64,000 bases of DNA from Anaerovibrio lipolyticus LB2005 (GCF_000621545.1 NZ_JHYA01000001.1:186001-250000), one strand, 5' to 3'; positions 44,677-53,437 are shown, counted from the first letter of the stretch. The notes: generated by a model from the sequence alone, not told the origin. A program made the numbers and translations.

Positions 44677-45132
44677 TTATTCAGCTGCTCCAGAGAATAA
44701 CTTCTCCTTTAAATTGCCTACCATTTTGCTAAGAATTCCAAGGAACACTTCCTTTTCCTCTTCGGAAATACCGGAAAATTCGGCTTCTATCCATTTCTTG
44801 CGGCAGTCATCAATGGACTGAGCAGCTTTTTTTCCCTTAGGAGTTACCATAATATGGTTCTTTCTGTGGTCCACTACATCCTTTTCACGAACAATGTAGC
44901 CCAGACGGGCCAGAGAATTCAGCTCTCTAGTCACATAAGCCTTATCCATATTCAGGAGCTTACCAATATCATCCTGTACCAGCCCCTCATGAAGATAGGA
45001 TGAATACAAAACGGCCCCCATTGTAACAGTTCTGATGGAGTATTCCTTCATGCTCTGTTCAAAATACCTTTTCCAGTACATAACAAGAGCAGACATGGTC
45101 ATTTCAATTGATTGGGTTACTGATGTTTTCAT
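44677..45132 (-). CDS. MarR family transcriptional regulator
   Basis: This 151-residue protein has the MarR winged helix-turn-helix (about residues 50-115: QDDIGKLLNMDKAYVTRELNSLARLGYIVREKDVVDHRKNHIMVTPKGK) framed by dimerisation helices. It is the last gene of the polyamine-lipase series, 15 bp after the lipase gene. It may control that operon or a distant target; no operator is evident. Confidence 0.9.
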   Translation of the reverse strand: MKTSVTQSIEMTMSALVMYWKRYFEQSMKEYSIRTVTMGAVLYSSYLHEGLVQDDIGKLLNMDKAYVTRELNSLARLGYIVREKDVVDHRKNHIMVTPKGKKAAQSIDDCRKKWIEAEFSGISEEEKEVFLGILSKMVGNLKEKLFSGAAE

Positions 45133-45147
45133 CTCTGTATAATCCTC

Positions 45148-46518
45148 TCATTCAAAATTTTCTCTATTCATGGTGCAACGGCCCAAACTATATAAAACAG
45201 CCTCTATTGGTGATAAATTATCCGTGGTGGTTCCACAGGTCTGGGTACTGATTATATTTCCGTAAGGATCTGAAATATCCTCCTGAACAGTTATCTGATA
45301 TACCTTTCGTGTCAGCTGCTTTGCCCCAATGCTCACCCGGCATATGCGGTCACAGGAGGTTCTGATGGCTGCTGCATTTTGGGCTCTCTCATCTGTCTCC
45401 TCGCCGTCTACGGATTCATCAAACTCATAGCCTTCTATCAGCTCTGTGAGCTGTTTCATATAAACCGCATCATTATCAATATCATCGGGAATATTAACTA
45501 CGGCTGGAGCCAAATAAGCCCTTCCCTTAACTGGCTTTCCTGGCAATGAAAAAACCTTGGCTGTATCATTTACAGCGGCATGGTTATGCAAATCCACATT
45601 TTCTGCCTCCAAGGTATCCAGAAAATTACGAATAGAAGAATCCAGATACTCGGACATATTGTGGCTGAACTTCAGCGAATTTGGATTGCGCTTGCATTTT
45701 ACCTCTTCACCGGTCTGTTCATAACCAGCCTTAATAAACTGCAACAAACCATGCACAGGATCGCCGCTCATGGTATATCTGGTATGCTTCACCACATCAC
45801 CATATTCCTTGGCAAAGGTTTTATTCCCCACTGCCGGGGCTCCAAAGGTAACCACCTGAATACTCCCCGGAGGAATACCCATGCATTCCATGCGGGAACC
45901 CAACAGCACTGCAACTGCTCCCCCAAGGCTATGACCAGTAAGAAGCAGATCCTCATTATCCTTATAGATTATTTCCATAAGAGGATCCACTCCCAGGGAA
46001 CCATCCTCCTTTGGTGTAAAAAAGGCGGTCTGGGTATAGTCATTAAACCCTTTATGAACTAATGGCTGGGCCGAAGTGGTCTTCTCAGTTTTGGCATATT
46101 GCTCAAATTCCGAAGGAACAGAGCCACCAAACAGGACCTTCTGAAATCTAAGGTCCACCTCCACATCCTTCATTTTTTCAGTCCCCGGAACAGCAACGAT
46201 ATTAAGGAATTTTCCCGTAAGCTCTCCCGGTTCCTTTGACCTAAGCAAAATGAAGTTGGTAGCAGCCTTCTCATCTTCATGCTTGTAATTGACAATTTCA
46301 TAGCCAAAATCAGAAATCACATCTCTAATGACCTCGTTCAGCTGGCTCTTATAGGCCATCATATCCAGCAAAGCACAGGCATACTGAACCCCGGCTTTTT
46401 GAACAGCCTCTGATGCAGCATTGGCCTGCCCAACAGCTACAAAGAGAACCAAAGAAACTGCTATTATGATTTTACTGCCAAAGGATATCACTTTAGATAC
46501 GCATTTTGAAATCTCCAT
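45148..46518 (-). CDS. Secreted class 3 lipase-like alpha/beta hydrolase
   Basis: This protein of 456 residues has an N-terminal signal peptide (hydrophobic about residues 13-34, ending GQANA) and a Lipase_3 domain. The nucleophile elbow LLLTGHSLGGAVAVLLG (Ser at about residue 195), the following VTFGAPAVGNKTFAKEYGD with the likely acid, and a later SHNMSEYLD-type His complete a plausible triad. A C-terminal region of about 150 residues is unassigned. The ATG at 46518 overlaps the end of nspC by 26 bp, so the genes are coupled. The substrate may be a lipid, or another ester in the envelope. Confidence 0.85.
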   Translation of the reverse strand: MEISKCVSKVISFGSKIIIAVSLVLFVAVGQANAASEAVQKAGVQYACALLDMMAYKSQLNEVIRDVISDFGYEIVNYKHEDEKAATNFILLRSKEPGELTGKFLNIVAVPGTEKMKDVEVDLRFQKVLFGGSVPSEFEQYAKTEKTTSAQPLVHKGFNDYTQTAFFTPKEDGSLGVDPLMEIIYKDNEDLLLTGHSLGGAVAVLLGSRMECMGIPPGSIQVVTFGAPAVGNKTFAKEYGDVVKHTRYTMSGDPVHGLLQFIKAGYEQTGEEVKCKRNPNSLKFSHNMSEYLDSSIRNFLDTLEAENVDLHNHAAVNDTAKVFSLPGKPVKGRAYLAPAVVNIPDDIDNDAVYMKQLTELIEGYEFDESVDGEETDERAQNAAAIRTSCDRICRVSIGAKQLTRKVYQITVQEDISDPYGNIISTQTCGTTTDNLSPIEAVLYSLGRCTMNRENFE

Positions 46519-47683
46519 AGCCAAATCCCCTTACAATCTCCACCTCATCACGGTTATTTACTGCACAAATGTGAGGCAGTGGCATTCCGTTGAAGGTATT
46601 GTTCTTTACCATGCTGTAAATTGCCATATCACCAAAGAGAAGTCTGTCCCCAGGCTTTAAGGCATTGTCAAAGGAATAGGTCCCAATCGTATCTCCTGCA
46701 AGGCAAGTAGGCCCTGCCAAGGTGTATGTATGTGGCTTCTCATTAGCCTCTCCACTTCCCATAAGGGGCGGTCTGTATGGCATTTCCAAAACATCCGGCA
46801 TGTGGCAGGCAGCGGAAGTATCAAGAATGGCAATATTTGCCTTTCTTCCGTTGTCTGGTGTGGCCTCAATAATCTCCAATACTGTTGCCACCAAAAAGCC
46901 TGCATCAAGTGCCACAGCCTCTCCAGGCTCAATATACACCTTTAAGCTGTATTTTTTCTGTATTCTGTTTATACATTCCTCCAAAAGAGGAATATTATAA
47001 TCTTCTCTGGTAATGTGATGACCGCCACCAAAGTTCAGCCATTTAAGATGCTTAAAATATTTGCCAAACTTTTTTTCCACAGCCTCAAGGGTTTCTGCCA
47101 AAGGCTCCGCCCCCTGCTCACACAGGGTGTGAAAATGAAAGCCACTAATCCCATAAAGGAAATCCTCCTCTGGGGCTTCCTTCAGGGCCTGCTCCAACTC
47201 ACTTAGCTTGGTGCCCAGTCGGCTGTCACCGGAGCATGGATCGTAAATGGCATGCTCCTCTGGCTGTGTGGAATGCTCCGGATTAATCCTTAGGCCATAG
47301 GATCGGCCAGCTTGTTTAGACATTGATGCATATTTCTTCAGCTGACCGATGGAATTAAACACTATATGATCACATATTTCCAGAATCTCTGGAAAATCCT
47401 TCTCCTGATAGGCAGGAGAAAAAACGTGGTTTTCCCCGGGAAATTCCTCATGGGCCAGCTTGGCCTCATATATGCCACTGGCGGTGGTTCCCTTTAGGTA
47501 CTTGCTGATAAGGGGATAGAAATGAAACATGGAAAAGGCCTTCTGGGCCAACAAAATACTGCACCCAGTTCTATCCTGAACCCCTTTAAGTATTTCCAGA
47601 TTGTGCCTTAGCCGTGATTCCTCCACCACATAGCTGGGTGAAGGAACCTCCTGCAGCCATTTAGGCTGATAGACAAAGCTCAT
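46493..47683 (-). CDS. nspC: Carboxynorspermidine decarboxylase
   Basis: This 396-residue PLP enzyme of the alanine-racemase/group IV decarboxylase fold removes the carboxyl group from carboxynorspermidine or carboxyspermidine. The PLP lysine is in SILLAQKAFSMFHFYPLI (about residue 48), the phosphate and substrate sites include GLRINPEHST, SGFHFHTLCEQG and LNFGGGHHI, and C-terminal GPTCLAGDTIG carries the catalytic cysteine/aspartate. It shares one base with the preceding dehydrogenase gene (TAATG). It therefore works directly on that enzyme's product. Confidence 0.93.
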   Translation of the reverse strand: MSFVYQPKWLQEVPSPSYVVEESRLRHNLEILKGVQDRTGCSILLAQKAFSMFHFYPLISKYLKGTTASGIYEAKLAHEEFPGENHVFSPAYQEKDFPEILEICDHIVFNSIGQLKKYASMSKQAGRSYGLRINPEHSTQPEEHAIYDPCSGDSRLGTKLSELEQALKEAPEEDFLYGISGFHFHTLCEQGAEPLAETLEAVEKKFGKYFKHLKWLNFGGGHHITREDYNIPLLEECINRIQKKYSLKVYIEPGEAVALDAGFLVATVLEIIEATPDNGRKANIAILDTSAACHMPDVLEMPYRPPLMGSGEANEKPHTYTLAGPTCLAGDTIGTYSFDNALKPGDRLLFGDMAIYSMVKNNTFNGMPLPHICAVNNRDEVEIVRGFGYGDFKMRI

Positions 47684-48891
47684 TAGTCCACCAATGCAGG
47701 GTTATGGCTTTCCTGCCAAGGAAGGCCCCACTTGTTAAGCGCCTCCATAAATGGATCTGGATCAAATTCCTCAATGTTATATACGCCAGGCTTCTTCCAA
47801 GTGCCGTTCATTACCAGCATGGCACCAATCATGGCTGGTACACCAGTGGTATAGGAAATAGCCTGGGAACCAACCTCTTTGTAGCACTCCTGATGGTCGC
47901 ATACATTGTAAAGATAATAGGTCTTATCCTTGCCGTCCTTCTTACCCTGGAAAATACAACCGATATTGGTCTTGCCCACAGTACGAGGACCGAGGCTGGC
48001 TGGGTCTGGCAGAACAGCCTTCAGGAACTGCAATGGAACAATCTGCTTGCCCTCAAACTCAATTGGCTCAATGGAGGTCATACCAACATTTTCCAGACAC
48101 TTCAAATGACGGAGATAGCTCTCACCAAAGGTCATAAAGAAGCGGATGCGCTTAATACCAGGAATATTGATACCAAGGGACTCCAGCTCCTCATGGTGCA
48201 AAAGATACATATCCTTTGGTCCCACCTCTGGGAAATCATAAACCCGCTTAATTTCCATAGGCTCAGTTTCAACCCACTTGCCATCCTCCCAGTAGCTGCC
48301 CTTGGCAGAAACCTCACGGATGTTGATTTCAGGATTGAAATTAGTAGCAAATGGATAGCCATGGTCACCCGCATTGCAGTCCAAAATATCAATATAGTTA
48401 ATTTCATCAAATTCATGCTTTAATGCATAAGCACTGAATACACCAGTAACACCTGGGTCGAAGCCAGAGCCTAAAAGTGCAGTAATGCCAGCCTTCTCAA
48501 AGCGCTCCCGATACTCCCACTGCCACTTGTACTCAAACTTGGCAGTATCCTCTGGCTCGTAGTTGGCAGTATCCACATAGCTTACCTTGCATTCCAGACA
48601 AGCATCCATAATAGTAAGATCCTGATAAGGCAATGCCAAATTCAGTACCACATCAGGCTTAACCTCTTTCATAAGGGCCACAAGCTGCTCAACGCTATTG
48701 GCATCCACCTGGGCGGTGGTAATCTTGCATACATTACCATACTGCTTTTCCAGTACATCCTTCAGCTTGTCACACTTGCTCTTGGTTCGGCTGGCAATGC
48801 AAATTTCATTGAATACCTCGTGATTCTGAACACATTTATGAATTGCTACACTGGCTACACCGCCGCAGCCAATAACTAAAACCTTACCCAT
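47683..48891 (-). CDS. Carboxynorspermidine (carboxyspermidine) dehydrogenase
   Basis: This protein of 402 residues belongs to the saccharopine-dehydrogenase-like family. It starts MGKVLVIGCGGVASVAIHKC, an NADP-binding Rossmann fold, and contains DVVLNLALPYQDLTIMDACL and ALLGSGFDPGVTGVFSAYAL. The enzyme joins aspartate semialdehyde to diaminopropane or putrescine with NADPH; NspC then decarboxylates the product. The ATG at 48891, with CAGGAGG nine bases upstream, is the start. It lies 261 bp after speB, across a folded repeat element. Confidence 0.92.
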   Translation of the reverse strand: MGKVLVIGCGGVASVAIHKCVQNHEVFNEICIASRTKSKCDKLKDVLEKQYGNVCKITTAQVDANSVEQLVALMKEVKPDVVLNLALPYQDLTIMDACLECKVSYVDTANYEPEDTAKFEYKWQWEYRERFEKAGITALLGSGFDPGVTGVFSAYALKHEFDEINYIDILDCNAGDHGYPFATNFNPEINIREVSAKGSYWEDGKWVETEPMEIKRVYDFPEVGPKDMYLLHHEELESLGINIPGIKRIRFFMTFGESYLRHLKCLENVGMTSIEPIEFEGKQIVPLQFLKAVLPDPASLGPRTVGKTNIGCIFQGKKDGKDKTYYLYNVCDHQECYKEVGSQAISYTTGVPAMIGAMLVMNGTWKKPGVYNIEEFDPDPFMEALNKWGLPWQESHNPALVD

Positions 48892-48920
48892 TGTAAATTC
48901 CTCCTGTATATTGAACACAA

Positions 48921-48926
48921 ATTATA
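48921..48926 (-). promoter_or_regulatory. Possible -10 box of the carboxynorspermidine dehydrogenase gene
   Basis: TATAAT on the minus strand lies about 30 bases before the start codon. The matching -35 position would fall inside the right end of the inverted-repeat element and is poor (AGGAAA), so a separate promoter is only possible. Confidence 0.3.
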
Positions 48927-48933
48927 CTAATTA

Positions 48934-49138
48934 TTAGGGATAGTTTCCTATAGCGAGGGACTCAGAACTAAAAATCTTTTTTACTCTCAATTACACATCA
49001 AGAAAAATCCAAACTCGCTTCGCCCTTACAGGACTAACTTCGCGTCGCTCAAACAATGGATATTTTCTCGATGGGAAAGAATGTAAAAAACATTTTCTTA
49101 ACGTTCTTCCCCCAATGCTACAGTAAATCTATCCCTAA
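48934..49138. mobile_element. Miniature inverted-repeat element between speB and the carboxynorspermidine genes
   Basis: The 205-bp segment is bounded by TTAGGGATAG (48934-48943) and CTATCCCTAA (49129-49138), a perfect 10-bp inverted repeat that continues imperfectly to about 22 bp (CTATAGC against CTGTAGC). An inner stem pairs CATCAAGAAAAATCCA with TGGATATTTTCTCGATG around a loop that holds CGCTTCGC and TTCGCGTCGC. A third hairpin (GGGAAAGAATGT with ACGTTCTTCCCC) follows. There is no reading frame. This is the pattern of a MITE; an obvious target-site duplication was not seen. A large RNA regulatory fold is the alternative. Confidence 0.6.
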
Positions 49139-49152
49139 AATCTATACTTAAA

Positions 49153-50031
49153 CTATATTTGTTCTGGGCCTTTTATAAATGGCTCCTCCAGCTTTAACAG
49201 CATTTCCCGCAGAATTTTTAATGCGGCAGCTGTGGATGCACCACTCTGATCCAAGCCAGGGGACAGCTCCACTATATCACAGCCAACAACATTCAGGCCA
49301 CAGCCTGCTATAGCCGCCTCCATCAGCTCTTTAAAGGAAACACCGCCATATTCCGGGGTCCCAGTGCCAGGGAAAACTGATGGATCCATTACATCCAAAT
49401 CAATCGTAAAATATACCGGCTTGCCCTTCAAGGCTGCCAGCGCTTGTGGCATGGCCATCAAATCAAATTTATGAAGATGGGTGTGCTCCCTTGCCCACTG
49501 GAATTCCTCACGCAAACCGCTGCGAATTCCCAGCTGCCAGATACGGCCATCCCCCACAATATCCCAGGCCCGCCTAATAACCCCTGCATGGGTCAAATGG
49601 GTACCAAGATATTCATCCCTAAGATCAGTATGGGCATCAAAATGAAGAATATGAAGATCTGGATATCTTCTGGCCACAGCTCTGATAGCACCCAAAGATA
49701 CTAAATGCTCACCGCCAATCATAAAGGGCAGCTTGTTGGCTTCCAAAATCTCCTCCGCCCGCATTTCAATATCCTTAAGGGCCTTTTCAGCATCGCCAAA
49801 GCACAGCTCAAGATCTCCACTGTCAAAGACCTTGGCATCCTCCATGTCCAGATCCTGATACGGACTATATGTCTCCAACCCGTATGACTCACCACGCATT
49901 ATCTTGGATGCAAAGCGGGTACCAGGTCTGAAGGATGTGGTACTATCAAAAGGAGCACCGTAAAGCACAATACGTGCCTCATTAAAAGGGGCCTCGCAGC
50001 CCAAAAATGTCTCTACATTAGGACTCAACAT
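49153..50031 (-). CDS. speB: Agmatinase
   Basis: This 292-residue ureohydrolase splits agmatine into putrescine and urea. The binuclear manganese ligands are seen in FMIGGEHLVSLGAI, LHILHFDAHTDLRDEYLG and VYFTIDLDVMDPSVFPGTGTPEYGG. It overlaps speE by 14 bp. With SpeA upstream in the operon the agmatine source is clear, so agmatinase is preferred over guanidinobutyrase or arginase. Confidence 0.93.
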   Translation of the reverse strand: MLSPNVETFLGCEAPFNEARIVLYGAPFDSTTSFRPGTRFASKIMRGESYGLETYSPYQDLDMEDAKVFDSGDLELCFGDAEKALKDIEMRAEEILEANKLPFMIGGEHLVSLGAIRAVARRYPDLHILHFDAHTDLRDEYLGTHLTHAGVIRRAWDIVGDGRIWQLGIRSGLREEFQWAREHTHLHKFDLMAMPQALAALKGKPVYFTIDLDVMDPSVFPGTGTPEYGGVSFKELMEAAIAGCGLNVVGCDIVELSPGLDQSGASTAAALKILREMLLKLEEPFIKGPEQI

Positions 50032-50872
50032 CTCTCAGCAACTCCTCTACATAATTTGGCAGAGCAAAAGCACCGGCATGCAGAGCTGTATTATAATATT
50101 TCAGCTTTAAGCCAAGCTTTTTCCACCTATCCCAATTTACCCCTTTCACAGGATGATACTTCTTGGAGGCAAAGCCAAAAAGCCAATGCCCCGACGGATA
50201 TGTTGGAATATGAACCTGATACACCTTGGAAATTGGGAAAGACATGCAGATTCGCTTGTGAGCCCGCTGCATAGCCTCAGCGTCACCCTCATAAAATGGA
50301 CTTTCATGCTGATTTACCATTATGCCGTCATCATGAAGAGCCTTGTAGCAGTTGCCATAGAATTCTCTGGTAAAGAGGCCCTCCCCAGGACCAAAGGGAT
50401 CTGTGGAATCCACAATAATAATATCGTATTCGTCAATAACACGACGAATAAATTTCAAACCATCCTCAAAATAGCAGGTAACCCTTGGGTCATCCAGCTT
50501 CAAAGCTGTGGTGTGCAGATATTTTTTACTTACATCCACCACTTCCTCATCGATTTCCACCAAATCAATCTTTTCGATGAAATCGTACTTGGTAAGCTCA
50601 CGGACCGTACCACCGTCACCACCACCAATAACCAGTACCCTTTTTGGATTTGGATGAACACACATAGCTACATGGGTTATCATCTCATGATAAATGAATT
50701 CATCCTTCTCTGTCAGCATCAAATAGCCGTCCAAAACCATAATACGGCCAAATTCCTTGGAATCAAAAATATCGATACGTTGGAACTCACTTTTGCCACT
50801 GTATATCTGCTTGTCAACTTTTATTGAAAGGCTAACATTATCAGTATGTTTTTCTGTATACCATAACTCCAT
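50018..50872 (-). CDS. speE: Polyamine aminopropyltransferase (spermidine synthase)
   Basis: This protein of 284 residues moves an aminopropyl group from decarboxylated S-adenosylmethionine to putrescine. It has the N-terminal beta domain (MELWYTEKHTDNVSLSIKV; QRIDIFDSKEFGRIMVLDG), the nucleotide site VLVIGGGDGGTVREL (about residues 78-92) and the gate-keeping DSTDPFGPGEGLF. The ATG at 50872, six bases after AAAGGTG, is preferred. It lies between speA and speB. Confidence 0.95.
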   Translation of the reverse strand: MELWYTEKHTDNVSLSIKVDKQIYSGKSEFQRIDIFDSKEFGRIMVLDGYLMLTEKDEFIYHEMITHVAMCVHPNPKRVLVIGGGDGGTVRELTKYDFIEKIDLVEIDEEVVDVSKKYLHTTALKLDDPRVTCYFEDGLKFIRRVIDEYDIIIVDSTDPFGPGEGLFTREFYGNCYKALHDDGIMVNQHESPFYEGDAEAMQRAHKRICMSFPISKVYQVHIPTYPSGHWLFGFASKKYHPVKGVNWDRWKKLGLKLKYYNTALHAGAFALPNYVEELLRDVES

Positions 50873-50883
50873 CTGTATCACCT

Positions 50884-52332
50884 TTATTTCATAACATTTA
50901 AGAATCTAATATTCATATCCTCCGGGCCGGTCATGGAACAGCCCTTTTTCTTGGCATAACGAATATACTGGAGGATTTCCTCGGTAATTTTTTCCCCTGG
51001 AGCCAAAATAGGAATTCCAGGAGGATAACACATTACAAACTCGCTACAAACCCTTCCTACAGTCTGGTCTATAGGCAGGGATTCTTTTTCGCTATAAAAA
51101 GCCTCCTGAGGTCCGCAAATCACCTGTGGATTAATGTATTCCGCCTTTAGCATTTTACGTCCTGTCTGACGGTAATTTCTCCGAATCTCCGCCAAAGCGG
51201 ATACCAAACGTTCAATATCCTTCAGACGGTCTCCCACAGACACATAGGCCAACAAATTGGCAATATCACCAAATTCAGTCTGTATATCGTACTCATCACG
51301 AAGGATATCATAAACCTCTATACCGGCCAGACCAATGGAACGGGTATATACCGACAGCTTGGTGATATCAAAATCAAAAATGGAATCACCATTTATAAGC
51401 TCCTTGGAATAAGCATAATAATCACCAATGGTATTAATCTCATCCCTGGCATATTCCACCTGGTCAATAATCTTATCTATCATTTCCGTGCCACGAAGAG
51501 CCATATTTCTACGGGAAACATCCAGACTGGCCAGCAAAAGATAAGAGGCAGAGGTGGTCTGGGTCAAATTAATAATCTGATGTACATACCCCTCCGGCAC
51601 CCGATTCCCGATAAGCAGCATCGAGCTCTGAGTAAGGGAACCACCTGACTTGTGCATGGAAAGAGCCGCCATATCCGCATCGGCATGCATAGCGGCAACA
51701 GGCAGCTTATCACTGAAATACAAATGAGACCCATGGGCTTCATCTGCCAACAGCAGCATACCGTTATCATGGGCCAGCTTTGCAATTGATTTTATATCTG
51801 AGCATATACCGTAATAAGTCGGATTGTTTACAAAAACTGCCTTAGCATCAGGATTTTCCCTAATGGCCTGCTCCACATCAGCCACACTCATACCCAGAGA
51901 AATCCCCAGCATGGAATCCATCTGGGGATTTACGTATACTGGCACTGCTCCACAAAGAATCATGGCGTTAATAGCACTTCTATGTACATTACGAGGAATA
52001 ATAATCTTATCCCCTCTCTTGCAGGCAGTCATGACCATGGCCTGAACAGCGGAGGTGGTACCACCTACCATAAAAAAGGCATGGGCAGCACCAAAGGCGT
52101 CTGCAGCCAACCGCTCAGCATCCTTAATAACGGAAACAGGATGACAGAGATTATCCAGCATCTTCATGGAATTTACATCCACGGAAAGACACTGCTCTCC
52201 CAAGAATTCCGTCAGCTCCGGATTGCCCCGGCCTCGCTTATGTCCAGGCACATCAAAGGGAACCAGACGGGCCCGTTTCATCTTCTCCAAAGCCTCCAAT
52301 ATAGGGGCTCTATCCTGAGAATAGTATTCCAT
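50884..52332 (-). CDS. speA: Arginine decarboxylase (short fold-I type)
   Basis: This 482-residue PLP enzyme has the short form of the Orn/Lys/Arg decarboxylase major domain, like SpeA of Bacillus (without the N-terminal wing of E. coli inducible enzymes). The PLP lysine is in LSMHKSGGSLTQSSMLL (about residue 229), with LLADEAHGSHLYF (cofactor Asp) and FFMVGGTTSAVQAM. A co-transcribed agmatinase makes arginine the likely substrate, giving agmatine; lysine or ornithine use cannot be excluded from motifs alone. It follows speD by 15 bp. Confidence 0.9.
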   Translation of the reverse strand: MEYYSQDRAPILEALEKMKRARLVPFDVPGHKRGRGNPELTEFLGEQCLSVDVNSMKMLDNLCHPVSVIKDAERLAADAFGAAHAFFMVGGTTSAVQAMVMTACKRGDKIIIPRNVHRSAINAMILCGAVPVYVNPQMDSMLGISLGMSVADVEQAIRENPDAKAVFVNNPTYYGICSDIKSIAKLAHDNGMLLLADEAHGSHLYFSDKLPVAAMHADADMAALSMHKSGGSLTQSSMLLIGNRVPEGYVHQIINLTQTTSASYLLLASLDVSRRNMALRGTEMIDKIIDQVEYARDEINTIGDYYAYSKELINGDSIFDFDITKLSVYTRSIGLAGIEVYDILRDEYDIQTEFGDIANLLAYVSVGDRLKDIERLVSALAEIRRNYRQTGRKMLKAEYINPQVICGPQEAFYSEKESLPIDQTVGRVCSEFVMCYPPGIPILAPGEKITEEILQYIRYAKKKGCSMTGPEDMNIRFLNVMK

Positions 52333-52347
52333 TAGTTCCTTCTCTCC

Positions 52348-53148
52348 TTAGAAAACATTTATCCCGCTAAAGATTTCAATCATTTCCTTACGCAGGTTAT
52401 CATGTATTTCCAGGCGGGTTTTTGGCGGTATTTCATAAATATCCGTATTGAACAGATAATTTTTCAGGTCTAGCTCCTTGATAAGCATCTTAGTATGGAA
52501 CAAATTGGCCTGATATACATTTACATCCACCGTATCATATTTATCTATGGTTTTCTTATCGATAAAATTCTGAATGGAGGTGATATTGTGGTCCATGAAT
52601 AATTTTTTACCGGAAAGGTCACGGGTGAAGCCTCGTACGCGATAATCCATAGTAATTATATCCGAATCAAACATTCCGATAAGATAATCCAATGTTTTCA
52701 ATGGTGTAATCTCACCACAGGTGGCCACATCAATATCAACGCGGAAGGTAGCTATACTAGTTTCTGGATGATATTCCGGATAAGTATGAACCGTAACATG
52801 GCTCTTGTCCAGATGAGCCAGAATAGTTTCATTAACAGGCTTAACTACCGTATCTCCCAATGGTTTCTTTTGTCCGGAGGAAACCGCCGCCTCCTCTGCA
52901 ATCAGCAGGGTTACACTGGCACCCTGAGGATCATAATCCTGTTTGGATACACTAAGAACCTGAGCGCCTATCATTTCCGTTACCTTAAACATAATCTTGG
53001 TCAAACGCTCCGAGTTGTACTGGGAATCAATATATTTTATATAATCCTTTTGTTCTCTAGGTGTCTTAGCATAACAAATATCATAGATATTAAAGCTAAG
53101 GGATTTGGTCAGGTTGTTAAACCCGTAAATTTTCAGCTTATCTTCCAA
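52348..53148 (-). CDS. speD: S-Adenosylmethionine decarboxylase proenzyme (E. coli type)
   Basis: This 266-residue pyruvoyl enzyme follows the E. coli class (KIYGFNNLTKSLSFNIYDICYA near the start) rather than the short Bacillus/Thermotoga type. The self-cleavage site is Lys-Ser in AHLDKSHVTVHTYPEYHPE, which yields the beta and alpha chains and the pyruvoyl group; TFRVDIDVATCGEITPLKTLDYL and DYRVRGFTRD are also conserved. The start appears to be TTG at 53148 with a weak ribosome site. It is first in the polyamine operon, behind a 180-base leader with a terminator. Confidence 0.93.
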   Translation of the reverse strand: MEDKLKIYGFNNLTKSLSFNIYDICYAKTPREQKDYIKYIDSQYNSERLTKIMFKVTEMIGAQVLSVSKQDYDPQGASVTLLIAEEAAVSSGQKKPLGDTVVKPVNETILAHLDKSHVTVHTYPEYHPETSIATFRVDIDVATCGEITPLKTLDYLIGMFDSDIITMDYRVRGFTRDLSGKKLFMDHNITSIQNFIDKKTIDKYDTVDVNVYQANLFHTKMLIKELDLKNYLFNTDIYEIPPKTRLEIHDNLRKEMIEIFSGINVF

Positions 53149-53328
53149 TCTGATCTCACGCCCCTAATAATAATTTTTTACATAAAAAAACTCAGGTACA
53201 GCAGCCTGTGCCCTGTTCACCCTGAGAAAAAACAGCAATTAACCACAAATGAGCCATTGTGCTGCGGAACAGTCGAAAATGCTGCTTCTACAGTTATTGC
53301 TGATTTGGGTATTTCTCCCTCTTAAGCA
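53149..53328 (-). promoter_or_regulatory. Attenuator-like leader of the polyamine operon
   Basis: Between the promoter and speD lies a leader of about 180 bases holding a terminator hairpin, segments that could pair alternatively (AGCAGC near 53286 with GCTGCT inside the terminator) and two short frames: an 11-codon frame near the 5' end and a 21-codon frame (53192-53257, MAHLWLIAVFSQGEQG...) that ends in the terminator. Neither has a good ribosome site. Control by a polyamine, S-adenosylmethionine or translation is possible. I match no known riboswitch class. Confidence 0.5.
53184..53226 (-). terminator. Terminator within the speD leader
   Basis: CTCAGG (53221-53226 on the minus strand) pairs with CCTGAG (53191-53196), with an inner ACAG/CTGT pairing, and TTTTTTT follows. 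It lies about 35 bases before speD, so it must be bypassed for operon expression. Confidence 0.8.
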
Positions 53329-53334
53329 TATATT

Positions 53335-53363
53335 ATTGTATATTAAATGGGTCATAAAAGCAA
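53335..53363 (-). promoter_or_regulatory. Promoter of the polyamine operon
   Basis: TTGCTT (53358-53363) and TACAAT (53335-53340) are 17 bases apart on the minus strand, giving a start near 53328. Confidence 0.7.
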
Positions 53364-53387
53364 GCATTCTCCCTACTCCATTAGCTA

Positions 53388-53437
53388 TAAAAAAGAGGGA
53401 ACCGACACAAACTTATGTCTATGGCTCCCTCTTAAAC
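53388..53437 (-). terminator. Terminator after the secreted-protein pair
   Basis: AAGAGGGAGCC and GGTTCCCTCTT form the stem on the minus strand, then TTTTT, about 45 bases after the stop of the 134-residue protein gene. Confidence 0.85.
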
